Assembly (NCBI GenBank): GCA_038226175.1
Contig: JBBRQP010000137.1
Location: forward strand, 1-5,256
Source: JBBRQP01 sp038226175
Lineage (GTDB): Bacteria > Cyanobacteriota > Cyanobacteriia > Gloeobacterales > Anthocerotibacteraceae
Direction: 5' to 3'
Length of the DNA: 5,256 nt
A program made the position numbers and the translations under genes. Below the pieces are notes generated by a model that was given only the letters and a program-made list of their open reading frames with translations, searched no databases and was not told the DNA's origin. Each line of letters begins with the position of its first letter. Within the stretch, counting starts at the first letter, position 1. Shown piece by piece: positions 1 through 5,256 of this stretch.

Positions 1-120
1 GTGACGATTGAAGAAGTGGAAGAGCGATTAGAGCAACGATGTCGTAGTTTATCAAAGCAGACCGAGTTGCTCAAGAGATACTTGTTCTACCACTGGTGGC
101 CTAGAACAAAAACCTGCTAA
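1..120 (+). CDS. IS630-like transposase, C-terminal fragment
   Basis: Frame 1 is open from the window edge to TAA at 118-120, giving 39 residues that begin VTIEEVEERLEQRCRSL and end KRYLFYHWWPRTKTC. The charged helix followed by a YHWWP-type end resembles, from memory, the C-terminus of IS630/Tc1-mariner family transposases, which are cytoplasmic DDE enzymes that cut and paste DNA at TA sites. The catalytic residues lie upstream of the window and cannot be checked. The stop is only 16 bp from a 36-bp terminal repeat flanked by TA, as expected for the 3' end of a transposase gene in such an element. The GTG at base 1 is an internal codon, not a start. The family call rests on the tail motif plus the TA context and could be wrong at subfamily level. 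Confidence 0.6.
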   Translation: MTIEEVEERLEQRCRSLSKQTELLKRYLFYHWWPRTKTC

Positions 121-136
121 TCAAACGGAAAGAGTA

Positions 137-172
137 TTAGACCCATTTTTGTCCCAACAACCGGATCCACCA
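137..172 (+). repeat. Terminal inverted repeat, right end of first IS
   Basis: These 36 bases run from TTAGACCC to GGATCCACCA and are the exact reverse complement of 5121-5156. The match stops where the sequences become subterminal (131-136 versus 5157 onward), which marks the inner edge of the repeat. The repeat contains a BamHI-like GGATCC core and an A/T run, and it supplies the stop codon of the truncated traD frame on the minus strand. Confidence 0.8.
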
Positions 173-1105
173 TAGATAACGCAGGAAAGGTAGTCTAGAC
201 CTTATCCCTGTCATAATGCTCATTGCTTCTTTTGAACACATCAGCTCATGAGCTTCTTTCCCTTTCGTCCTTCTTATCAACTCATCACCTTTGGTGTGAT
301 AAACGAGCGTTCTTAACTCAGCCCAAGAACTCGCCACTTCCAGCAAACTAGTTAAGATAGTTCTGGCACTATCACTCCAAAATGTATCTTGTCCTGATTC
401 AGGGACTAGTACTTGAGCCACATTCTCTAGGCCAAAACTATTAGGGTATTCACTCCAGGGACTCCAGGCGTGGGTCGTCCAAGGTGAGAAGCCTAACACC
501 ACATCTCCTGGTCGGTAGTGAGCTTTGAGGTAATCACTGTTGGCATCATAAATAATGGCTTTGTTGTCTTTGCGCTGCCGGATGGTTCTAAGCATCTGGT
601 TAATGTTCGTGGTCTTACCCGTCCCTGGTGAACCGCAGGTAAGTAAGCTCAAAGTCTCTAGATTATTCGGGAAAGTTACCCCACCAATCTGAATCGGAGA
701 GACACCAGATTTATTGACATAGGCTTTATTCACTTCTCCGGCTTCAGCTAACCTTGAGCCACGAACGATCACACTCGCCTGTTTAAGATCAATTACTTGC
801 TGCATATAGTCCCGTATGGGAAACCCGGCTAGTACCCCACCAATAATGCCCATCAACAAACTGCCAGGGAAAGTCCAGAGTAAATTTATAGCTGTCACAT
901 CACGGTTACAGTCCTGATATAAACAGTTGATAGCTGGGTCTGGAAATAAGTAGCTCCATAAACTTTGCCATGCTCCTTCGGGAAAGATTAAGAAACTAGT
1001 GAGTCCGAAGTTAAAAAGAGTGACGAGTATGCCGCTCACCACACAACCCAAACTTAGCCAAAGTAGAGAGACTTTTTCTCCTCCTGGTCGCACTTGTTGA
1101 CTCAT
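137..1105 (-). CDS. traD: TraD/VirD4-type conjugative coupling protein, 3' end truncated by IS
   Basis: Type IV coupling proteins are inner-membrane ATPases that bring relaxase-bound plasmid DNA to the secretion channel. This 322-residue frame has two membrane segments (about 15-40 and 72-94) with a short cysteine-containing external loop between them. A Walker A motif GSPGTGKTT follows at 158-166, then KAIIYDANSDYL at 182-193 and FSPWTTHAWSPW at 206-217, the usual TraD/TrwB order. Native protein ends at about residue 311. Residues 312-322 (WWIRLLGQKWV) and the TAA are encoded by the IS terminal repeat. Family members are usually 550-750 residues, so Walker B and the rest of the motor domain are missing and the product should not work as an ATPase. 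The ATG at 1105 is preceded by GGGGG four bases upstream. The family call is strong; the exact subtype is not established. Confidence 0.85.
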   Translation of the reverse strand: MSQQVRPGGEKVSLLWLSLGCVVSGILVTLFNFGLTSFLIFPEGAWQSLWSYLFPDPAINCLYQDCNRDVTAINLLWTFPGSLLMGIIGGVLAGFPIRDYMQQVIDLKQASVIVRGSRLAEAGEVNKAYVNKSGVSPIQIGGVTFPNNLETLSLLTCGSPGTGKTTNINQMLRTIRQRKDNKAIIYDANSDYLKAHYRPGDVVLGFSPWTTHAWSPWSEYPNSFGLENVAQVLVPESGQDTFWSDSARTILTSLLEVASSWAELRTLVYHTKGDELIRRTKGKEAHELMCSKEAMSIMTGIRSRLPFLRYLWWIRLLGQKWV

Positions 1106-1109
1106 ATAT

Positions 1110-1134
1110 CCCCCGTAAATTTAAGGCAATTGTA
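1110..1134 (-). promoter_or_regulatory. Candidate promoter -10 box and RBS of the traD-like gene
   Basis: On the minus strand TACAAT (1134-1129) matches a sigma70-type -10 at five of six positions. It lies 23 bases before the ATG and is followed by the purine run GGGGG (1114-1110) as ribosome binding site. A TTTACA that could act as -35 is only 14 bases upstream of the -10, which is too close, so the -35 is unresolved. The 49-bp gap to the divergent small gene must hold both promoters if that gene is real. Confidence 0.35.
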
Positions 1135-1154
1135 CCCTAGGTCTATTTTGTAAA

Positions 1155-1463
1155 TTGGGTGTGGGGTATAACTATTGCAGGTTGGTGGGTAATCTATTGG
1201 AACTTGTTGTCTTCATTGTGATCATTGTCTTAGTGTCCATTGCAGCGCAACCTACTTTTTGGCCTATGTTCTTTACAGGACTATTTAATGTACTTCTTTT
1301 TATTGTCCTCATATCAGTTGGACTATACGTATTCTTTTGGCTAGTCAATAAGATTTTTGGGATACCAGGGAGGTCGGATAACCAGAAGTCAACGGATAAG
1401 GATGTGCCATTGCCCTATGTATATTCCTCCCTATGGCTCAAAATTAGAACCGCTCACCCCTGA
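1155..1463 (+). CDS. Small two-helix membrane protein, unknown function
   Basis: I do not recognise a family. The 102-residue frame is very hydrophobic, with likely membrane helices at about 14-31 (LLELVVFIVIIVLVSIAA) and 42-65, joined by a short PTFWPMFF loop, then a polar tail (GRSDNQKSTDKD). The frame opens with TTG at 1155. A better-supported start is TTG at 1197, seven bases after GGTGGG (1184-1189), giving 88 residues that begin just before the first helix. It is divergent from the traD-like gene, so it could belong to a conjugation gene set, but the sequence does not show that. The last 15 residues look less natural than the overlapping frame, raising the possibility of a frameshift near 1415. 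Confidence 0.4.
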   Translation: MGVGYNYCRLVGNLLELVVFIVIIVLVSIAAQPTFWPMFFTGLFNVLLFIVLISVGLYVFFWLVNKIFGIPGRSDNQKSTDKDVPLPYVYSSLWLKIRTAHP

Positions 1464-1518
1464 ATTTCCAAAAGTTAAGCCTAAACTTCTTATTCCAACC
1501 AACAAGTTAGTCAAGTAA
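1417..1518 (+). other. Overlapping protein-like frame, possible frameshifted C-terminus of the small membrane protein
   Basis: In the next reading frame, ATG at 1417 opens a 33-codon stretch to TAA at 1516-1518 reading MYIPPYGSKLEPLTPE then FPKVKPKLLIPTNKLVK. The proline- and lysine-rich composition looks like a real soluble tail. In contrast, the membrane-protein frame ends here with an unconvincing SSLWLKIRTAHP. A single-base indel around 1410-1420 would join the two into a protein of about 120 residues. There is no good ribosome binding site for independent translation (AAGGA is 14 bases away), so a frameshift is the simpler reading. The frame is short and may be chance. Confidence 0.25.
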
Positions 1519-1712
1519 GGTCACAAGCAACTCTCTTCGACTATACGATTTGGCAAAAACACCTTTGGGCAGACTGATATGTCGACGAACTTAGTTAAGC
1601 TGCGATGCAATTACGAAGCTTCGACCATAAACCTAGTTGATGATACCAAACCATAATTATCGTGATGTTTTCCCCCTCTTCCAGCATTAAGAGAGGGATG
1701 AGGGAATCTTTT

Positions 1713-3221
1713 CTACTTGACTGTAAATTTCCCTTGACTGGTTGTACAACTCTGAGTACCCCCAGTCAATGTATTACAGACTTTGATATAACCCGTGGTT
1801 GCTCCAGTTGGTACCTGAACTTTGATCGTTGTACTGTTGTTAACTGTCACAGCCGGCACAGGGGTTCCATTAAATTGAACAGTGGTATTCGCCGTTAAAA
1901 AATTAGTCCCCGTCAGCGTGACATTGGTTTTGACCCCACCACTTGTTGGCGTAAAACTGGTAGTTGTAGGAACCAAGTTGACCACGAGGGTCGGATTAAC
2001 TAAAAAATTGAGCGCCTTATTATCTAACGCACTATAAAACTGATGTTCAGCATAAGCGACTGTTAGCTGTTCCCCGATATCATTGCTGTAAACGGCATAT
2101 TGACTAGGAATTTTAGACCGCCAACCGGTCGTAGTACTAGGATCTGTAACCACAAAATTACTGCCATTGAGGACACCACCCTGTTTTAGGGATGTAAAAA
2201 TGGCCTGAGAATCAGATTGTGATAAGCCTTCAATGCGCCAGAAACGCTCAGGATAGACTGCCGAAGGTGGATTGATCCAGACCTGTGTTGACACATTGTG
2301 GCTGGCTAGTACTCCAAATTGACTGATAGCCGAAGAACTCTTGATGCTAGTATCTTGCTGGGCTTCTAAAAAAATAGTAGGAACCGTTGTTGTAGCTAGA
2401 GCTGTTGCATCCCCTGCTGAAATGTATAAAGCTTGCGCTAAAGGTTTAGGAAAGAGGGACTGGAGACCGCCTGAGCTAACCGCGACTTCGGTTTGTTGGG
2501 CAAGCCGAGAGGCAAAATCACCTCCGTTAGACGATCCCCTGAGATAAATCGGATCGGTGGCTAGCATTTCTCCTTGGGCAATTAAATTATTACGTACTGC
2601 TACCACTCGTTGCATATCTATATTTTGACTGGCAGGCATTATACTATCCCACTGAGCCGTAATCCGATCATAGCTATTGAGCGCCACCACCCCAAAGCCC
2701 CGCGATGTAGCATCTTCAATAAATTGCCGGTCTTCAGCACTGGCATACAGACACCCAGCACAACCACCGCTTCCATGAAACATAAAAATCACACTGTGAT
2801 AGCCAATTGGAAAAAAGCTCACGACTCTAGGATCTAGCCAACGCGGAGCATCCTTATAGATGGCCGTTAGGGTAATATTCGCACTCGGCGTGATTAGACT
2901 AGTCTGCACCGCATTGGGGTCAAAACTAGTACCTAAAGCTGCAATACTCACACCACTGATCGCCCAGTGATCAAAAATTTGTATAGGAGATGCGGGCGTT
3001 GGCGCAACTTGTTCGACATTAACGATCGTGGGATCAGTTGTATTATAGGGATTTGCCCAGATCGTAATATTCGCACCAGTTGTATATGTGCCACTACCGG
3101 TACCTTTAATGACGGTAAGGGTACCTGCCTGAACTACCCCCAAACCTAGGGTCAAACTACATAACCCCAAGCCCCAAATTCTGAGCTGACGTGTCCAGCC
3201 AAGTCTTGTGCAACAGCCCAT
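1713..3221 (-). CDS. Secreted alpha/beta hydrolase (PHB-depolymerase/esterase-like) with InlB-repeat-like and IPT/TIG modules
   Basis: This is a predicted exported serine hydrolase of 502 residues. It starts with a Sec signal peptide (about 1-32, ending GVVQA). A beta-rich module at about 33-122 (GTGSGTYTTGANITIWA ... FDHWAISG ... NITLTAIY) resembles divergent InlB B-repeats. The catalytic domain carries oxyanion-hole HGSGG at 149-153, a nearby CxxC, and the nucleophile elbow GSSNG at 229-233 (Ser231). Asp290 (EAQQD) and His393 (YAEHQF) are plausible triad partners. The last 85 residues match an IPT/TIG immunoglobulin-like fold (TSFTPTSGG ... VTLTGTNF). The layout resembles extracellular polyester depolymerases and feruloyl esterases, but the substrate is unknown. 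I chose ATG 3221, with GGGGTGG just upstream. An in-frame GTG at 3281 would add 20 residues, but it lies only seven bases after a TATAAT box and has no RBS. Confidence 0.75.
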   Translation of the reverse strand: MGCCTRLGWTRQLRIWGLGLCSLTLGLGVVQAGTLTVIKGTGSGTYTTGANITIWANPYNTTDPTIVNVEQVAPTPASPIQIFDHWAISGVSIAALGTSFDPNAVQTSLITPSANITLTAIYKDAPRWLDPRVVSFFPIGYHSVIFMFHGSGGCAGCLYASAEDRQFIEDATSRGFGVVALNSYDRITAQWDSIMPASQNIDMQRVVAVRNNLIAQGEMLATDPIYLRGSSNGGDFASRLAQQTEVAVSSGGLQSLFPKPLAQALYISAGDATALATTTVPTIFLEAQQDTSIKSSSAISQFGVLASHNVSTQVWINPPSAVYPERFWRIEGLSQSDSQAIFTSLKQGGVLNGSNFVVTDPSTTTGWRSKIPSQYAVYSNDIGEQLTVAYAEHQFYSALDNKALNFLVNPTLVVNLVPTTTSFTPTSGGVKTNVTLTGTNFLTANTTVQFNGTPVPAVTVNNSTTIKVQVPTGATTGYIKVCNTLTGGTQSCTTSQGKFTVK

Positions 3222-3288
3222 TTTTCCACCCCAATGCTTGTAGGGGTGAGACGCCGCATTTTTGAAATAGTTCACATACACTTTACAA

Positions 3289-3294
3289 ATTATA
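3289..3294 (-). promoter_or_regulatory. Candidate -10 box of the hydrolase gene
   Basis: On the minus strand TATAAT (3294-3289) is a perfect sigma70-type -10. The hexamer 17 bases upstream (CTCTAT) is a poor -35, so recognition would depend on the -10 or on an activator. Transcription would start near 3282, leaving a leader of about 60 bases before ATG 3221. This argues for a separate hydrolase transcript and against the GTG start at 3281. Confidence 0.4.
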
Positions 3295-3334
3295 AATACA
3301 TCGCTCCTAAGATAGAGATGGCGTAGGCTATTGA

Positions 3335-3355
3335 GGCAAAAAAGTAATTTTTGCC
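3335..3355 (-). terminator. Terminator-like hairpin between the two exported-protein genes
   Basis: GGCAAAAA (3335-3342) and TTTTTGCC (3348-3355) form a perfect 8-bp stem with a 5-base AGTAA loop, 16 bases past the stop of the Tat-exported protein gene. The stem is A/T-rich and the T run is inside the stem rather than after it, so it is not a classical intrinsic terminator. It could instead be an mRNA-stabilising or partial termination structure between the genes. Confidence 0.3.
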
Positions 3356-3371
3356 AACCCTGACGCGAACA

Positions 3372-4586
3372 CTATAGTCCCGTGGTACATAGATGCACCA
3401 CTCGGGTACCGCCGACAACTCCATAGGAATTGGTGGTTGAAGTCACTTCTTGATAGTAAATATAGGGCTTTCCGTCAGCCAAAAAGAAGGCTTTAGGGTT
3501 ATTGCGGTTGATGCCTTGACGCTGACTAGTATCCTTGCCTTTACTAACTTGACGGAAAGACGGGGCATTGGGGTCAATGCCAGCAATCCAGACTACGCTC
3601 GGATAACGACGATTTTGGACTTGCGAAACAGGGGAAGCCACCAAAGAAATATAAGACTTTCCCTTATAGACAAATGGTTCTGGCGAGAGAATATAGGGGT
3701 AGTTAGTTGGAATAACGAACTGATTAAACTTAACCCATTGGGCTGTGTTAGTGTCAAATTTATATAGATTGATCGCATCATCGCTGCCGTTAGGATTAGC
3801 CACTGTACAAAAGAAAATATAGGCATTATCAAACTCTGGTGCTTGAAACATATAGGCATAATTTTTGGTTCCAGAATCAAAGGTAAGTTGCGTAAGTAGT
3901 GCCGTATCCACGTCATAGTGATAGATCTGCTGAATACGGGCTGTTGTCTTAATATTCATAATCAAGGCATGTTGACCCGGAACCCAACGCGCTCGGTCGG
4001 TACCAACCGGTAGACGGGTATTAATAGGGTTGTCTTCATAACGCCAGTAGGCACGATCACCTGAGCCCTTATAAAAAAGACGGATGCTGGTGGGGTCATT
4101 GAGATCGCGGCTGGCATAGGGGCCAGCAAACCCATTTGTATTGAGGATAGGACTCTCAACCCAAGTTGACCCAACTAACATCGATGTTGAAATACCATAA
4201 CCACCTTGACTTGCGGGGTAATTCTTTGTAAAGAAAATACTGCTGTTAACCCCTATAGCCCCTTGCTGAAAGCCCCAGGTTGGACCATTGTAAGCGCGAA
4301 GTTCTTCGATGCCCGCAAGTTGTCCTTGACCGGTGGTCGGGAGCAAATTGCCAGTTACCGGATCAATACCTGCAACCCAGAGATTCCCGGTATTTGCGAC
4401 GTCCCCCCAGGCAAGCCGATAGTTGAGATTGTCAAAATCTGGGTCAGGTAAGGTCGAGGTAGGGTCAGAAACAACGCGGTCATTGATGACAAAACTACCA
4501 CTAGCATGAGCAGAAAAATGAGGAGCCAAGGCACCACTTGCCAAACCAGCAGCTAAAACTTGACGGCGAGAAAACTTATGTTGCAT
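3372..4586 (-). CDS. Tat-exported beta-propeller-like protein, unknown function
   Basis: The 404-residue protein opens with a twin-arginine signal: SRRQVLA at 6-12, an Ala/Gly/Leu-rich h-region and an AHA cleavage site after residue 28. It would therefore be folded in the cytoplasm and exported to the periplasm or beyond. The mature part is rich in Trp, Tyr, Asn and short beta strands. It contains repeated blade-like units, most clearly LWVAGIDP (69-76) and VWIAGIDP (332-339), plus NLYKFD (273-278) and YHYDVDT (222-228). This suggests a propeller of the TolB-like or GH43-like kind, but I cannot identify a family or catalytic residues. ATG 4586 is preceded by GGAG (4600-4597) ten bases upstream. 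It is followed on the same strand, 150 bp later, by the ATG of the secreted hydrolase. The two may cooperate on an extracellular substrate, which is inference. Confidence 0.75.
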   Translation of the reverse strand: MQHKFSRRQVLAAGLASGALAPHFSAHASGSFVINDRVVSDPTSTLPDPDFDNLNYRLAWGDVANTGNLWVAGIDPVTGNLLPTTGQGQLAGIEELRAYNGPTWGFQQGAIGVNSSIFFTKNYPASQGGYGISTSMLVGSTWVESPILNTNGFAGPYASRDLNDPTSIRLFYKGSGDRAYWRYEDNPINTRLPVGTDRARWVPGQHALIMNIKTTARIQQIYHYDVDTALLTQLTFDSGTKNYAYMFQAPEFDNAYIFFCTVANPNGSDDAINLYKFDTNTAQWVKFNQFVIPTNYPYILSPEPFVYKGKSYISLVASPVSQVQNRRYPSVVWIAGIDPNAPSFRQVSKGKDTSQRQGINRNNPKAFFLADGKPYIYYQEVTSTTNSYGVVGGTRVVHLCTTGL

Positions 4587-4892
4587 TATTTAAGGTCTCC
4601 ATGATGGGAATTATTGGGGCATGTCAAGTAGTTTGTGTCAGTCGGGAAATCGCACATTGGCAATCTTCCCTACAGGCACTCATATTCGAGCTATTACGCA
4701 AGAAGTCTTCCATTTCAAAGATGCTGTTTTCTGGACTTTCGCTCTTGCATGAATTAGGGGCATCCTTGAGATGAGCAAAGCAATTTATTAGGCTTATTTT
4801 TAGACTATCGTCAGCCGATAAAAGTTCACCTCAGCCCTAAGACTGAAATTCTTTTTAATAGTTTCTAATGATTGTGCCTGCCCGTGATTATA
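4587..4892 (-). other. Intergenic region upstream of the Tat-exported protein gene
   Basis: I see no convincing gene on either strand. The longest frames are short and have no ribosome binding site or recognisable motif. The region must contain the promoter of the gene that starts at 4586. A perfect TTGACA (minus 4627-4622) is present, but no -10 box lies at a proper distance. A small stem (TATCG ... CGATA, about 4806-4820) is too weak to name. Confidence 0.5.
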
Positions 4893-5015
4893 TCAAATTT
4901 GATTGATGTGCTCTAAACTATAGGCAGCAAAAAACAACTTCAGGCATTCTGTTAAGCGTTGGGCTTTGTTTTCATCAGTATAGACTAGAGCGGTCAACCG
5001 TTTAGATTCTGGCAT
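4893..5015 (-). CDS. Short ORF of 40 codons, possible gene remnant
   Basis: I do not recognise it. From ATG at 5015 the frame reads MPESKRLTALVYTDENKAQR and then LTECLKLFFAAYSLEHINQI, ending at TGA. The same frame is open ten codons further upstream (ELDARTIAR) to a TAA at 5046-5048. The composition, with charged residues then an amphipathic helix, looks like real protein. There is no Shine-Dalgarno sequence before the ATG and the similarity to protein continues above it, so this may be the tail of a larger decayed gene. The stop overlaps a perfect palindrome ATCAAATTTGAT (4892-4903). Confidence 0.3.
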   Translation of the reverse strand: MPESKRLTALVYTDENKAQRLTECLKLFFAAYSLEHINQI

Positions 5016-5120
5016 TCTGGCTATGGTACGGGCGTCTAGTTCACTTTAGATTAATTAAACTATGACCATTACTTGGTGCGCTGGCTCATACATGTAACTA
5101 CAACCCAACTTGAAGCAGTA

Positions 5121-5156
5121 TGGTGGATCCGGTTGTTGGGACAAAAATGGGTCTAA
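5121..5156 (+). repeat. Terminal inverted repeat, left end of second IS
   Basis: TGGTGGATCC at the outer edge through GGGTCTAA at the inner edge forms a perfect 36-bp inverted match to 137-172. Perfect identity over this length at a distance of about 5 kb points to copies of one element that moved recently. Confidence 0.8.
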
Positions 5157-5256
5157 GTTAAGCGAGACTCTGCCTTGAATTGGGGTCTAGATTTCTATCT
5201 CAGCACTATATTACCATATCATCTCCTAGCGACATTTTTCTGCTTGCTCAAGGCAA
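5121..5256 (+). mobile_element. Left end of a second IS630-like copy, partial
   Basis: The first 36 bases are identical, in inverted orientation, to the right terminus of the IS at the start of the window, and are preceded by TA at 5119-5120. Beyond 5156 the sequence differs from the subterminal part of the first copy's right end. This is therefore most likely the left end, and the two copies would be in the same orientation. A frame starting at TTG 5180 and running to the window edge (ending ITISSPSDIFLLAQG) might be the transposase N-terminus, but I cannot confirm this. Confidence 0.6.

Larger units (their letters stand above)
1..172 (+). mobile_element. Right end of an IS630-like insertion sequence
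   Basis: This segment contains the end of a transposase gene, a 16-bp spacer and the right terminal repeat. The element boundary is placed after CCACCA at 172 because the next two bases (173-174) are TA, the target that IS630-family elements duplicate, and because the inverted copy at 5121 also starts directly after TA. The left end of this copy is outside the window. The insertion lies inside the traD-like gene. Confidence 0.65.

Noticed and set aside
1674..1697. Hairpin CCCTCT/AGAGGG downstream of the hydrolase stop
   Set aside because: The stem is only 6 bp with a 12-base loop and no T run follows on the minus strand, so it is too weak to call a terminator.
1519..1712. Gene or RNA in the gap between the small membrane protein and the hydrolase
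   Set aside because: Only very short frames and small inverted repeats (such as CGAAGCTTCG near 1615) are present, with no promoter or terminator pair to support an RNA gene.
3450..3767. Plus-strand frame of 105 codons antisense to the Tat-exported protein gene
   Set aside because: It lies wholly inside a well-supported gene on the other strand, has no RBS or domain, and its composition looks like an antisense shadow.
4605..4627. TTGACA upstream of the Tat-exported protein gene as part of a promoter
   Set aside because: The -35 is perfect, but no -10 lies 16-18 bases away. The best match (CATCAT at 15 bases) would put the start on the RBS.
4605..4774. Plus-strand frame starting MMGIIGACQVVCVSRE
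   Set aside because: No RBS, no recognisable motif, and it overlaps the promoter region of the minus-strand gene. Its length is compatible with chance.
4892..4903. Perfect 12-bp palindrome ATCAAATTTGAT as an operator
   Set aside because: It sits at the stop of a short minus-strand frame, not near a start or promoter. A 12-bp A/T-rich palindrome is not rare enough on its own.

Overview
The window appears to come from a bacterial mobile or plasmid region. A cyanobacterial host is my best guess, from the general look of the IS and the conjugation gene, but nothing in the sequence proves it and confidence is low. No rRNA, tRNA or CRISPR array was seen.

Layout. Bases 1-172 are the right end of an insertion sequence: the last 39 codons of an IS630-like transposase (1-120) and a 36-bp terminal repeat (137-172) bordered by TA. 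Bases 5121-5256 are the start of a second copy or close relative, whose first 36 bp are the exact inverted match of 137-172, again bordered by TA. Everything between therefore lies between two IS ends. At 137-1105 (minus) is a traD-type conjugative coupling-protein gene cut by the first IS. It keeps the membrane anchor and Walker A motif but loses the rest of the ATPase, and its last 11 codons and stop come from the IS repeat. At 1155-1463 (plus) is a small two-helix membrane protein, with a second protein-like reading frame overlapping its end up to 1518. Bases 1519-1712 show no convincing gene.

The centre holds two minus-strand genes for exported proteins. The upstream one (3372-4586) encodes a Tat-exported, probably beta-propeller protein of unknown function. 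The downstream one (1713-3221) encodes a secreted alpha/beta hydrolase with an N-terminal InlB-repeat-like module and a C-terminal IPT/TIG module. A hairpin and a good -10 box lie between them, so they may be neighbours with separate transcripts rather than one operon.

The stretch 4587-5118 has little coding content. The best candidate is a 40-codon minus-strand frame (4893-5015) that could be a gene remnant.

How the parts fit: the broken conjugation gene and the IS ends point to plasmid decay or rearrangement, and the two exported proteins look like accessory cargo that may act together outside the cytoplasm on a polymer or ester substrate. That functional link is inference. I do not see evidence strong enough to claim a new defence or genetic system here.
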